Shown piece by piece: positions 1 through 11,499 of a DNA stretch of 64,000 nucleotides. The stretch comes from Euborellia annulipes (Eukaryota; Arthropoda; Insecta; Dermaptera; Anisolabididae): NCBI GenBank assembly GCA_023213315.1, contig JAKCPI010007834.1, positions 1-64,000 on the forward strand. The letters run 5' to 3'. The stretch's first letter is position 1, and each line of letters starts with the position of its first letter. The notes beneath the pieces are model-generated. The model did not search any database, had not been told where the DNA came from, and saw nothing but the letters and a program-made list of their open reading frames with translations. The translations under genes and the position numbers were made by a program.

Positions 1-369
1 CAAAAAATGAAAATGAAGCTTTTAAATTAAGAAGAACAAAACAGATGATACATACAGCTGCCAACAGAATTTGTCTAGAATATCTCAGAAATTTTTATTT
101 AAATAAAATCAAGGTAAGTTCCAAATATTCAATCCTTTGAATGAAAATTTTCAATCAATTTTTTGATTTAAAAAATATAACTAATAAAATAGCTAAACTT
201 GTGTCATGAACCCCTTTAATAGTCGCGATGACTATGTTCCCGACGTCGCGAAATCAATAATACATTTATTTATTAATTTTTATTCAGAATGAGATAACAT
301 TTTCATTGCACCGTTTTCCTAACGGAACTCAGATTTCATTTCGTTATCGCGCTCCGCCTTATTTTGGCT

Positions 370-403
<34 letters not shown>
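370..403. repeat. poly(A) run
   Basis: A long uninterrupted A-run in the left arm; the matching site in the right arm (about 7038-7050) is shorter. Confidence 0.9.
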
Positions 404-407
<4 letters not shown>

Positions 408-970
408 ATATTAAAAGCATTATAAGATGGTATCTCAGACAGATTCAAAATAATAAATAAATGAACTATTTATTTTTATTATGACTACGCGATTAGCAGG
501 AAGAGTTCTCCGACGATGGCGTGTAATCGGGGGATGGGTCGTCATCGAATATTTATTTTTTGCCAAGATCTTTTACCCTATAAGAAAAATTTTAAAATTA
601 ATTCTTTATAATCTAGAAAAGATTTCAGAAAATTAAATTTTTAATTTTTCAAAGTGATTTAATTAAGTAAGAAATAAAAAATAAATATTTTAATCTGACT
701 AAAGGGTTTGAGATCTTCAAAATTATTGCAACTGAATTAAAAGAAAAATCAAAGCAACTTGTTTAAATTCTAATTATTAATTATAAAATATTTATATATT
801 TTTTAAGTCAAGTATATTTAATATTAATTAAATTTAAAAAAATAAAGCCTTTAATTCTAGTTGCAATTTTTCTATAAGACTCAATCAACCCCCTGCTTTT
901 GAATATTAATATTTTTTTTTTATCTAACTTAATCATTCTAGATTAAAGGTAACTTTCTTAATTGTTTTCA

Positions 971-1041
971 GATTTGCGCAGGATCTCATCATACATTCAA
1001 GGATATCACATTCATACTCCGAGTGATTTCTTTAAGAGTTA
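971..1041 (+). pseudogene. copy of the peptide exon 2 (+ strand)
   Basis: Follows TTGTTTTCAG. In the phase used above it reads DLRRISSYIQGYHIHTPSDF, then FKS and TAA. This is the + strand arm of the large inverted duplication. Its signal exon, if any, lies left of the window. Confidence 0.38.
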
Positions 1042-1540
1042 ATTATTTTGATGCCTCAAGATGCAGTTTTAGAAGACTAATTTCTGAGGAAAAAAAAAAA
1101 GTAGCAGTAGTAAAAAAATGAAAATGAATTCTAAAATCTCCTTTTATTTTAAGAAGAACAAAAAAGATGCTACCACTGCCAACAATAAAAGTCGCGATTA
1201 GCACAGAATTTAAATAAAATCAAGGCAAGTAGACCCTACCAATTATGTTTTTTTTCTTAAATGAAATCATCATATATATATATATATTAGTTAATTTTAT
1301 TTCTTTAAAAATCAATTTAATTTATTCAGAATTTCCTAAATTTTCTCTACTTCTCTGACAAATCAATTATTTAGATAGCTATGTATTTTAAATTTTTAAA
1401 CACCCCGTTTAAGCACAATCTGTCAAATTACTACTTTATAGACTTCCCATAGAATTATTTAACTGTCTCTTTTATATTAGATAGCATAGTCTCCATAATA
1501 TTTCTAATATTTATATTTTTCATTTTAATTTCAGATGTGA

Positions 1541-1620
1541 TATTCAAAGATTTGATAACCTGAAGAAGAATAACACAACATCAAATTATGCCCAAAATTT
1601 TAAGTATATATATAATTGAT
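1541..1620 (+). pseudogene. duplicated exon-like segment (CDIQRFDNLKK type)
   Basis: Preceded by AATTTCAG. One frame reads CDIQRFDNLKKNNTTSNYAQ and ends YN with TGA. A copy on the - strand near 10760-10847 reads CDFQRFDNLKEKNKTSSEY and also ends YN TGA. Joined in the phase of the signal exon it would instead give a short tail (DVIFKDLIT, DVISKDLII). Both readings keep their stops in both copies, so the coding frame is unresolved. Confidence 0.3.
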
Positions 1621-2081
1621 GTGTGTGTAATCAAAAAATGAAAATAAAGCTTTTAAATTAAGAAGAACAAAACAGATAATGCATACAGCTACCAACAGGA
1701 TTTGTCTGGAATATCTCAGAAATTTTCATTTAAATAAAATCAAGGTAAGTTCCAAATATTCAATCCTTTGAATGAAAATTTTCAATGAATTTTTTAATTA
1801 AAAAAATATATCTTAACTAATAAAATAAAATAATATAGCTAAACTAGTGTTTCCACACGTTTCCTTTATCGATCAAATTAAAATAACTCTTTTGTTTTTT
1901 TTTCTTTTTTATTTATATATATATACATATTTTTAACTTATCATTGAGATGAGGACATTCTGTGAAGATATTAATTTTCCTATGTTATTTTTTTTTACTT
2001 TTAATTACTGATCTTAAATTCATAATAAATAGCTTACTTGTAAATAATTGAATAATTTAATATTTTTCTTTTTTATTTTAG

Positions 2082-2190
2082 ATGTGATATTGAACGGCCT
2101 TTCTGCTTCTTACAATATTTGCCCAACTTCTATCTTTACTTTGTTAATTAGTAGAGGCACCATTCACCTTTCATTCGATGAATATCTCAG
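2082..2190 (+). other. exon-like segment open through both splice sites
   Basis: Bounded by TTTATTTTAG and GTAATT. In the phase set by the signal exon it is open throughout (36 codons; includes ISRGTIHLSFDEYL). Related downstream halves ending CTCAG|GTAATT occur on the - strand at about 7590 and 9795. Function unknown. Confidence 0.3.
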
Positions 2191-2390
2191 GTAATTAAAT
2201 ATTTTATCTCTTTATTAAATCCCTATCCAAATAGATTTTTTTAAATTTCACATTAGATAAAACGATTAGCAGCCTTTTCTTATATTATTTAATTTTGTTT
2301 GTCCCTTGGTATAATATTATTTTATTTTAATTATTTATTTAAATTATTCTCTTGTATCTCTAAAATAATAAGTTTTTCTCTTATTACAGA

Positions 2391-2465
2391 ACTTGATCAG
2401 AATGCCCTGTGTCATTTCATTACGTTGTGCTTACTCATTGCTGCCTACCCCACTTTGCCATTTGG
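2391..2465 (+). pseudogene. signal-peptide exon copy with frame damage
   Basis: Between TTATTACAG and GTGAGT. It matches the exon at 5910-5979 but has an extra TCATT after MPCVI, which shifts the frame so that the hydrophobic core is lost (MPCVISLRCAYSLLP...). The splice signals remain. It is either a decayed copy or an untranslated exon. Confidence 0.45.
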
Positions 2466-3535
2466 TGAGTTATCTAAATATTTTATATATTTGCGCTTAA
2501 ATTATATCAACCTAATTTAAATACATTTCTTATTTTAATTACTTTATGTTATTATTATTTAATGAATTTCTTATATTCCTTTAGAACTCAAATGAATTAT
2601 TCACAATTTAATAAAACTTATGGTTTGCACGTAAATAATTTGAGTCCCAATTAATTTAAATTGTATAAATGCATGCAAAATATTTTTTATATTTCATAAT
2701 TTTCTTTTTAATGTTATTTTAATTATTTCAAAAATTATTTTCTATTTCTCAAGTAGATAAGATTAGGGATTGGTATTTTTTTCAATAATATAAAAGTAAA
2801 ATACAATTTGCTTTATTAACTATTTAAATAGAAATGAAAATGAAAAAAAAAATATTCTAATTATTTTAATTCTTTGTTCCAGGATCTTCGATAAGGAATT
2901 CGTAATCACGATGAATGGATAAATCATGAGGAAATGCTGCTACAAATAAAATAGGTAAAATTAACGTTTTAATTTTCACTTTAATCCAAACAAAATAGTA
3001 TTTTCAAACGTTTTCTTACATATTTAAGACCTGAGTGAGTCTTTTTTGTTATTGGACCTATGAAGTCTGACAATTTACATAGTTCAATAGTAAAAGAAAT
3101 TCAATAATTAGGTTTAAAATTATTTCTCTCCATCACCCTTTCTTTATATATATAAAAAAGAGTATAGGACTATGAAATATTTTTAAACCTAAAATATTGA
3201 ATTCTATTTTATTATTAAAGTAAATTTGCTATTAAAATGCATCAAAATAATGTAATTTTTTCAATTTATAAGATGAGTCCAAAAGAATTGGCAAATAGAA
3301 AAAAAATCTGGAAAATAACTTTTTTAGCGAATTCTTATTTTAGAATTATTTCCTTTATTCTTAATCAATATGAATAACACTTACACGGTTTAAAATAATA
3401 TTAATATAAAAATTGCAATTAAAAATGGGACAAAAAAACTTTGATAGCCAATTCATTAAAAATTTTAATTTTACTCCAGTTTTAATAATATTAAAACAAC
3501 ACTTTTAATATATTTATTTTATTAACTTTTTCAGG

Positions 3536-3706
3536 CTCTACAGACAGTGGCTCGGAAATAAGATGGAAAATGAAAAACTTAACTGGATCACCTGCATCAC
3601 ATGGAGATCATTGTCTGCTGGTTGATGAAGCAAGAATATCTAATGGAAAAGGAAACTGCACTCAGGCGCTTAAACTTCTTATTTTTTTAAAAGTTAAGAG
3701 TAGATA
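3536..3706 (+). other. exon-like open segment, unknown product
   Basis: After TTTTTCAG the frame reads STDSGSEIRWKMKNLTGSPA, then SHGDHCLLVDEARISNGKGN, to TAA at about 3706. It is the longest codon-like stretch of the left block. A further small exon-like piece follows at 4458-4499 (VLHQADSIGDGKD between TTTTTAG and GTATCT). No family recognised. Confidence 0.3.
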
Positions 3707-3770
3707 AAATTTTAATCTAAATACACTGACTGTCATTGTTATAAAAAATAATACAGATTTCTTTTGCGAG

Positions 3771-4016
3771 CAAGGGCGGATACAAGAGGGGGGGCCGAGA
3801 TTTGAAAAAAAAAAACAACTTTTTTCCGCAAAAAAATTTATTTTTAATGTAAAATTTTAAATTAATACTTAAAAATTTGATTTGTATTTATATTCTGGCA
3901 AACAAGTACAGAATGCGCCTTTAAATTACCAAAATTAAGAAAAAAATTGTGTGCTGTGCGACCAGTCACACCAGATTACTCCCCCCCTCCGAGAAACACC
4001 CCTGGATCTGCCCTTG
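3771..4016. mobile_element. hAT-type MITE (CAAGGGCGGATAC family)
   Basis: Ends CAAGGGCGGATAC / GATCTGCCCTTG. Flanks TTTGCGAG / GTTGCGAG match at 7 of 8 bases. Confidence 0.8.
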
Positions 4017-4929
4017 GTTGCGAGGCTCTAATAATAATTAGAAATGTTCATTTAATTTATGGTGGCTCTATGGGCTCTAGGATTTTATTTTAGTTTTTTT
4101 TTAATTGGGTTGGAAAATTTTTTAAAACTTATTAATATTATAATAACGAAAAATAATTATTTTAATTTTAATAATTTCTTTTTTGATCAATTAGGGGATG
4201 GATAAAAGTTTCATTTGCTTTGTTGTCGCTTCTTACGCACAATCAATTTGTTCAATTTTGTTCTAAGCCTTGTATTTATTTTAATTTTTATCGTTATATA
4301 TAATGCTTTGTATGATATACTTTACTCCACTATTAACTACTATTAAGATTACATGTACACTTTTTTGTATGTTAAAAAAAAAACTCAATTCGATGTAACA
4401 AACCCTAAAGCCTTCCAAGGGTGAAAAATAATAATAAATACTATTTTTCTTTTTTAGGTCTTACATCAAGCCGACAGCATTGGCGATGGAAAAGACAGGT
4501 ATCTTTAAAATATATTATTAGTAAACTATTTATTGATCTCAAGGTTTGTTTCATATTAAAGGGAGAATATTAATTTAAATTTATTTTGAATAAATATATT
4601 TAAACTTTTAAAAATATTTATTCTAATTAATATTCTTCAATTAATAAAAAAACTAACTTTGAGATTATTAATATTCTTTAATTAAATAGTTTACTAAAAA
4701 TATATTATTTTCAATAGTAACATAGAAAAAATATTAAATTGAAATAATTAAAATAATGGTAAATATTAAAATTAGGTTTAATTAATATTCTCATATTTAA
4801 TATAATAGGATAATAGAATGGATTATATATTTGGGATGGGTAATAGAAGAAAAAAAAAAGATATCTTGAATACATAAGTCTTTATTAATATACTAATGAA
4901 AAATAATCATTATATAATCATCATAAGCT

Positions 4930-5165
4930 AATATGGAGAGAGACGATGTGATCAGTTTGCTGTCCACCTCCAACCCCGACCACCAACCCATGCGCGCAAT
5001 TGCTTATATAGCCTCCACTCCCCACTCTGGCCCCTGGCGCATGCGCAGAGAGCTCAAGTCGACAAGAGGCGACGGCGGCGGCCGCCCGCCCCCCTGCATG
5101 TATGCATCCATACATGCAGCAAGGCAAAGAAGGCCGCCGGCTCTCTGCGCGCCAGGGGCGCTAAA
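4930..5165. promoter_or_regulatory. GC-rich island with TATA box at the centre of the inverted duplication
   Basis: A 235-bp block of high GC stands out in very AT-rich flanks. It contains GCTTATATAGCC (5002-5013), which reads as a TATA box on either strand, plus CpG-rich GGCGACGGCGGCGGCCG and inverted GCATGTATGCATCCATACATGC. It may be a promoter; direction cannot be told. Open frames across it look accidental. Confidence 0.4.
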
Positions 5166-5636
5166 GAGAATATATTTATTAAATATATTTACATATTTAA
5201 TAAATATATAAAGTCTTTAGCACTTATTCTGGTTTAAATTCCCTTGGATGAACCAAGGCAATGAGACTTGGATGTTCTTGGTCAGGCCGAGACCCTAAGC
5301 TCCCCCACCACGACAAGGTGACATCCTCGGGGGAGAAATTATAATAATAATTAAAAATTGGAATAAATATACAGTATGATTATTCAAATGAATAATCATT
5401 TTTTTTATTCCTTAATATACTTACAAATTTGTTTGAATTTTTTTCTGAAATAAAATTTTTTAATAAATATTTATATTCTTTTTTTCGGTGTTACATCTAA
5501 AAAAAATATAAGATTAATGACTTGTATATTATAATTAATTCATGCATTTAATAAAAAGAAAAAAAACTTACATGGCATTTTTATTTTTCCCTCAGAAATT
5601 AGTCTTCAAAAACTGCATCTTTAGGCATCAAAATAA

Positions 5637-5979
5637 TTAACTTTTAGTCTCAGTCGGGGTATGAAAGTCTTGAATGTATGATGAGATCTTGGGCAAATCT
5701 GAAAACAATTAAGAAATTTACCTTTAATCTAGAATGATTAAGTTAGATAAAAAAAAAAAAATATTAATATTCAAAAGCAGGGGGTTGATTGAGTCTTATA
5801 GAAAAATTGCAACTAGAATTAAAGGCTTTATTTTTTTTAAATTTAATTAATATTAAATATACTTGACTTAAAAAATATATAATTCAGTTGCAATAATTAG
5901 ATAACTCACCAAATGGCAAAGTGGAGTAGGCAACACTGAGTAAGCACAACGTAATGACACAAGGCATTCTGATCAAGTT
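5637..5979 (-). CDS. putative short secreted peptide, two exons, 39 aa
   Basis: Exon 1 (5910-5979, coding from 5967) has acceptor CTCTACAG and donor GTGAGT. It encodes MPCVITLCLLSVAYSTLPF, an ideal short signal peptide. Exon 2 starts at 5698 after TTGTTTTCAG, about 211 bp downstream, and joins in phase 1 to give DLPKISSYIQDFHTPTETKS and TAA at 5637-5639. The segments occur in other diverged copies nearby, with the same splice signals. No known family recognised. It could instead be a non-coding RNA or a pseudogene; the frame choice rests on the signal peptide and on exon-2 copies staying open in the same frame. Confidence 0.42.
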
Positions 5980-6407
5980 CTGTAGAGACAGTTAAATAAT
6001 TCTATGGAGAGTCTATAAAATAGTAATTTGACAGAATGTGCTTAAACGGGGTGTTTAAAAATTTAAAATAAATAGCTATCTAAATAATTGATTTGTCAGA
6101 GAAATAGAGAAAATTTAGGAAATTCTGAATAAAATAAATTATTTTTAAAGAAATAAAATTGACTAATATATATATATATATATATATATGATGATTTTCA
6201 TTTTAAGAAAAAAAAACATAATTGGTACTTGCCTTGATTCTATGCTAATCGCGACAATTATTGTTGGCAGTGGTAGCATCTTTTTTGTTCTTCTTAAAAT
6301 AAAAGGAGATTTTAGAATTCATTTTCATTTTTTCTACTACTGCTACTTTTTTTATTTTTCCTTCAGAAATTAGTCTTCTAAAACTGCATCTTGAGGCATC
6401 AAAATAA

Positions 6408-6478
6408 TTAACTCTTAAAGAACTCACTCGGGGTATGAATGTGATATCCTTGAATGTATGATGAGATCTTGCGCAAAT
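6408..6478 (-). pseudogene. second copy of the peptide exon 2 (- strand)
   Basis: Preceded by TTGTTTTCAG as in the copy at 5698. In the same frame it reads DLRKISSYIQGYHIHTPSEF, then FKS and TAA. I see no usable signal-peptide exon directly upstream; the next signal-like segment on this strand (9516-9588) has lost its ATG. An alternative frame stays open to 6245 (about 80 codons including SLRVNYFDASRCSFRRLI) and cannot be excluded. Confidence 0.4.
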
Positions 6479-7949
6479 CTGAAAACAATTAAGAAAGTTA
6501 CCTTTGATCTAGAATGATTAAGTTAGATAAAAAAAAAAATATTATTCAAAAGAGGGTTGATTGAGTCTTATAGAAAAATTGCAACTAGAATTAAAGGCTT
6601 TATTTTTTTTTTATTTAATTAATATTAAATATACTTGACTTAAAAAAATATATATAAATATTGTATAATTAATAATTAGAATTTAAACAAGTTGCTTTTA
6701 TTTTTCTTTTAATTCAGTTGCAATAATTTTGAAGATCTCAAACCCTTCAGTCAGATTAAAATATTTATTTTTTATTTCTTACTTAATTAAATCACTTTGA
6801 AAAATTAAAAATTTAATTTTCTGAAATCTTTTCTAGATTATAAAGAATTAATTTTAAAATAGGGTAAAAGATCTTGGCAAAAAATAAATATTCGATGACG
6901 ACCCATCCCCCGATTACACGCCATCGTCGGAGAACTCTTCCTCCTCATCGCGTAGTCATAATTAAAATAAATAGTTCATTTATTTATTATTTTGAATCTG
7001 TCTGAGATACCATCTTATAATGCTTTTAATATTCAATTTTTTTTTTTTTAATTAAGCCAAAATGAGGCGAAGCGCGATAACGAAATGAAATCTGAGTTCC
7101 GTTAGGAAAACGGTGCAATGAAAATGTTATCTCATTCTGAATAAATAAATGAATTTTGGAGTTTAGGCTTTGTCAGTTGATATCATTAGAAAAGAATTCG
7201 ATTTTCGGTTTAAGTATGGTTTATTTGTAAAAATTACAATTTTAATTTTTACAAATATTTATATAATTGTAATTTTTACAAATAAACCACAGCTAAACCA
7301 AATCTAATTGTTTTACTAATAATAAATAAATGTATTATTGATTTTGAAAATGACTCTACAATGAGGAGGATGGTCATTTTACTCGACAATGGAGGTGTAA
7401 TCGAGAACGCAACATCGGGAACATAGTCATCGTGGGTTCATAGCATTTAGTCCAAATGTTTTTTAACCGTTATGAGTATCAATGGAATATCAATACGAGA
7501 CAAATAGGTATTTTAATGTAAAATTTAAACATTCTATTCAATAGGGATATAATAAAGAGAAGAAATATTTAATTACCTGAGGTAGTGTATATATATATAG
7601 CGAGTCAAAGTTGAAAGCTGGTTGTATAAATTAAATAATAAGAGAAGAAAAGGAATTGGCCAATGTTAAGTCCGGTGTGATTTGTATATATATACTGGTT
7701 TATATATGTGATAAATGTCTTGTTCCCTTTCGGAGTCTCAATCAAATCAGTAGTCATTTCTAAAATTAAAAAGAAAAAATAGATTAATATATTATTAATT
7801 GACATAAATCTAAAAAATAAAGTTCTGGTTTTAAAAAATATATTACCTATCACAATTGGAAGATTTACGCTGGATCAGATGTACAAGGAAAGGACCGGAG
7901 AATAAAAGCCAGCAGTAGATGGACCCTCTCACATCATCTTTAATTAGTA

Positions 7950-7985
7950 GATATTTCGACTGGCATCACGCCTAGTCATCATCAG
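7950..7985 (-). ncRNA. small hammerhead core
   Basis: CTGATGA, stem II GACT/AGTC extended by GGC/GCC, then GAAATATC: stem III here is AT/AT rather than AC/GT, a compensatory pair change. Confidence 0.68.
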
Positions 7986-8189
7986 TGCAAACAAATGATT
8001 TGGTGGAGGGCCCGTGTCAAACAATAGGTGTTGGTTATTTTAAAATTTCAGAGAAGCAGGGGCCAGACGCAAGTGCGAGCGAACGTTTTTGAACGCTCGC
8101 ACTTGCGTCTGGCCCCTGCTTCTCTGAAATTTTAAAATAACCAACACCTATTGTTTGACACGGGCCCTCCGCCAAATCATTGTTTTGCA

Positions 8190-8225
8190 CTGATGATGAC
8201 TAGGCGTGATGCCAGTCGAAATATC
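8190..8225 (+). ncRNA. small hammerhead core, inverted partner
   Basis: Same core as 7950-7985 on the + strand, with GAAATATC. The two face each other across a near-perfect hairpin. Confidence 0.68.
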
Positions 8226-8516
8226 TGCTAATTAAAGATGATGTGAGAGGGTCCATCTACTGCTGGCTTTTATTCTCCGGTCCTTTCCTTATATTACCTA
8301 TTATTCATAAATGTATTTATTAAATGTTTTGTTGTTGCCTTCTTAATACTTTGAAATCTGATCTGTGTTTCTTTCATATTAATATTCATATTGCTATATC
8401 TAAAATTAAAAAGAAAAATATTAAATTATTTTATAATTAACATGTATTTATTATTTATGTAGGGTCAATAAAGTAGGAAACAAAATTTCTCTTATTTATA
8501 AATTGAGACATCCAAC

Positions 8517-8756
8517 CAAGGGCGGACGGATACAGCCCCCCTCGAGATTTGAGAAAAATATTTTTTTTGGATTAAAATTTTATTTTTAATATAAATTTTT
8601 AAAAATTATTACTTAAAAATTTGATTTGTATATATATTCGGGTAAACAAGTACAAAATGAACCTTTAAATTACCGAAATTATCAAAAAATTGCGTGTTAT
8701 GCGACCAGTCACCAGATTACCCCCCCCCCCCCGAGAAATCTCTGGAACCGCCCTTG
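8517..8756. mobile_element. hAT-type MITE (CAAGGGCGG family)
   Basis: Ends CAAGGGCGGACGG / AACCGCCCTTG, exact 8-bp duplication CATCCAAC. Confidence 0.88.
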
Positions 8757-9515
8757 CATCCAACTCCACTGACCTGGAATCTGTGTGATTAACCTGAGAA
8801 TATATTTAACTATCAACTTTAAATTAGTATTGTTGGGGAATAAGGGCGCTTTAACTACCAAGGCTATGCTCGCATCAACTTTAGATGTTTATAATATATT
8901 AATTTTCACTTACTTTAATTGAAATAAAATAAGTCTCTTTCTAAATTTTGATATTTTGTCTCTTGAGAAGTTCGGTGAAAAGTTTTCATTTGTGTTGCTA
9001 GCCAAGAGCTGATTGGCATCTAGGTGTTGTAAACTCGCGTGCATATTTTGGCTAACTTCGACTTGTGCCAAGTAAGAGATCTGAAAAACAATAAAAATAA
9101 TTAATTATAAAATATTCTTATTATATTAACTTCTTGATAGAATTCGTCTGAATCAGCATTTAAATATTCATATTAATCTTTTATCTGAATATTGAATGAA
9201 TATGTACATTTTTTATTGAACCCAAATAGCAAAGTTTATTTACTTACTATTATATATATATGAAGACCTGAATAAATTTTGATCTAAATGCCATGATCCA
9301 AGTTCCAAACCTGTATGTATTAGTTCAATTCATTACCATCAAAATACGTGAGCTGTATGTGCCCTGACATAAAAAAAAAAAAAAAAAAAAACATCTTTAT
9401 CTCAAAACTTGGAAAAAGGCACTTAGATCATTTACTTCAGGTCTTCATATAGCTAATTGCGATGATTTAATTTAACCTTGGGAAAAATGCTATTTTCTAA
9501 AAAAATAAAATTACT

Positions 9516-9588
9516 TACCAAATGCCTAAATTACCTAAATGCAGCAGGCAACATTGAGTAAGCATTTCGTTGTGACAAAGAGCGTTCT
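9516..9588 (-). pseudogene. signal-peptide exon copy without start codon
   Basis: On the - strand it is bounded by TTATTTCAG and GTAAGT, like the other two copies. The ATG is replaced by ACG and the frame then meets TAG. It shows the cluster is old enough to have decaying members. Confidence 0.4.
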
Positions 9589-10759
9589 GATGAAGTTCTG
9601 AAATAAGAGAAAAAAAATTAATTAATATAGAGATACAATAGAATCATCATTTATAATTAAAATAAAATATTATAATATTTTGATATCAATATATGACAAA
9701 TTTTAAAAAGGAAAAATTTATAATATAGGGCAGGTATTTTAATGTAAAATTTAAAAATTCTATTCAATAGGGATATAATAAAATAATTAATTACCTGAGA
9801 TACAGTATATATACAGCGAGTCAAAGTTGAAAGTTGGTTGTTTAGATTAAATAATAAGAGAAGAAAAGGAATTGGCCAATGTAAAGTCCGGTGTGATTTG
9901 TATATATATATATATAGATGTGATAAATGTGTTGTTTCCATTCGGAGTCTAAATCAAATCAGTGGTCATTTCTAAAATTAAAAAGAAAAAATAGATTAAT
10001 ACAAATTATTATTAACTGACATAAATCTAAAAAATAAAGTTCTGGTTTTAAAAAATATATTACCTAATATTCATAAATGTATAGACCTATGTATTTATTA
10101 AATGTTTTGTTGTTGTCTTCTCAAGAGTTTGAAATCTGATCTGTGTTGTCTTTCATATTAATATTCATATTGCTATATCTAAAATTAAAAAGAAAAATAT
10201 TAAATTAAATTATTTTATAATTAACATGTATAGTATTTATTATTTATTTAGACCCAATTTGATAATCAAATGTCAATTTGTCAAGTGGCTGTTGTATTTT
10301 TAAAAATGTTGGAGCAGGCAGCAAGGAAAAGGCCTCCTTATCTAATTAAAGCCAAAACTGTCTCAACTACTCTTGGGTTTCATTTCGCAGAGGCTTATTT
10401 CCTGGCTGCCTGTTCCATCACATATTGTTGATAATAAAATATGAGATAATTAGTTTGCTCTACCCAAAATTTCCTCATCTAAATTATAAGTTATAAATGT
10501 ATATATACACTGTCCCAAGAAATTAACCCACCTATAGATAAAATAAGTAAGAAAAATTTATGAAATTCCGAATATATTATTTTGATTTGTAAAGATAAAA
10601 TAAAATAAAATTACCTAATATATATGATGATTTCCATTCAAAGGAAAAAAACATAATTGGATCTTCCATTGATTTTATTTAAATTTCTATTGCCATCCTC
10701 TGTAACCTTTTTGTTTTTCTTATTTTCATTTTTTCATTACACACCCACACACACATCAA

Positions 10760-10847
10760 TTATATTTATACATCACACAATTTTTGGAATATTCTGATGA
10801 TGTTTTATTTTTCTCCTTTAGATTATCAAATCTTTGGAAATCACATC
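10760..10847 (-). pseudogene. duplicated exon-like segment, - strand copy
   Basis: Mirror of the segment at 1541-1620, with acceptor AATTTCAG on the - strand. Differences between the copies are mostly conservative in the CDxQRFDNLK frame. Confidence 0.3.
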
Positions 10848-11364
10848 TGAAATTAATATGAAAATATTATATATACCGTAAATAATAAATAAATACTAAG
10901 CATGAATTTAATTAACAAAAAAAAAAAGTTGACAGCTAGAAAGTTAAAAAATTGTGATAAATGATTTGCATTTTAAACGATTGAGAATGAATTCATTAAA
11001 AAAATAATATTATATTATTATCATAATATGTAATATAATCTTTTTGGGCTGTTAATTATCTTAATAAATTCGAAATTTAAAAAATTGCAATGACAATAAA
11101 ATTTAATTCAGAAATTTTGACTGAGTTGAACAAAATAATGAATGGATCATATAAAATCAATAATTTAATAAATATTAAATTAAAAATAAGTTGAATAGGA
11201 AGAGTTTAAAAAAATAATTAATAAAAATTTGGTTAGAATAATGAATCATTGATAGACAAAGGAATCCTGTTTACTCACGAGTTTAGCCTAAATATATTAT
11301 TTTAAATAATGAATTTATTAAAAATATTAATTCTGAACAAATTAAATAAATATAAATGAATCAC

Positions 11365-11470
11365 TTACCTTGAAAAGTGTAAATAATTGAGATGAAATAT
11401 AAAAAAATTCGACGTTGTATAGTTGGACTGGCACGAGCTGTCAAGGAAGGCGAGCAGGCAGAGATGCGAA
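11365..11470 (-). other. possible 5' untranslated exon on - strand
   Basis: The - strand has a donor (TTTTCAAG|GTAAGT) at 11365 and a less AT-rich upstream stretch (11410-11520). Similar 'TTTAAG|GTAAAT' segments followed by GC-richer DNA occur at 20328, 42578, 56218 and 62156. It could be the leader exon for the - strand cluster, or only a repeat. Confidence 0.25.
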
Positions 11471-11499
11471 AAAGAGATGAGGCACTCAAAGCATTCAAA

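Larger units (their letters stand above)
300..7150. repeat. large inverted duplication
   Basis: The stretch 300-1230 is matched in reverse complement by about 6245-7150, including the landmark around 481-560 against 6880-6960. The left copy at 1-200 is also repeated directly at 1634-1850. The arms are diverged by substitutions and indels, so the event is not recent. The spacer is about 5 kb and contains the GC-rich island. Confidence 0.75.
7855..8290. mobile_element. palindromic Penelope-derived foldback element
   Basis: A ~400-bp near-perfect palindrome (arms begin at GGAGAATAAAAGCCAGCAG, 7889, and end near 8282), carrying two facing hammerhead cores. ATATTACCTAT borders both sides (7844-7854 and about 8293-8303), fitting a target duplication. 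It interrupts one of two tandem exon-like units, the other being uninterrupted at the same place (10060), which gives a clean empty site. Confidence 0.8.
7590..10180 (-). repeat. tandem duplication of exon-like units on - strand
   Basis: The blocks 7590-7853 plus 8291-8410 and 9795-10190 are direct copies of one another, with acceptors TTTTAATTTTAG and donors GTAATA/GTAATT conserved. One copy (7605-7755) has an ATG frame MTTDLIETPKGNKTFITYIN; the other has TAG after MTTDLI. A palindromic element (7855-8290) interrupts the first copy. Confidence 0.5.

Noticed and set aside
4921..5211. Open frames on both strands over the GC island
   Set aside because: High GC removes stop codons by chance; Ala/Arg-rich products with no motif.
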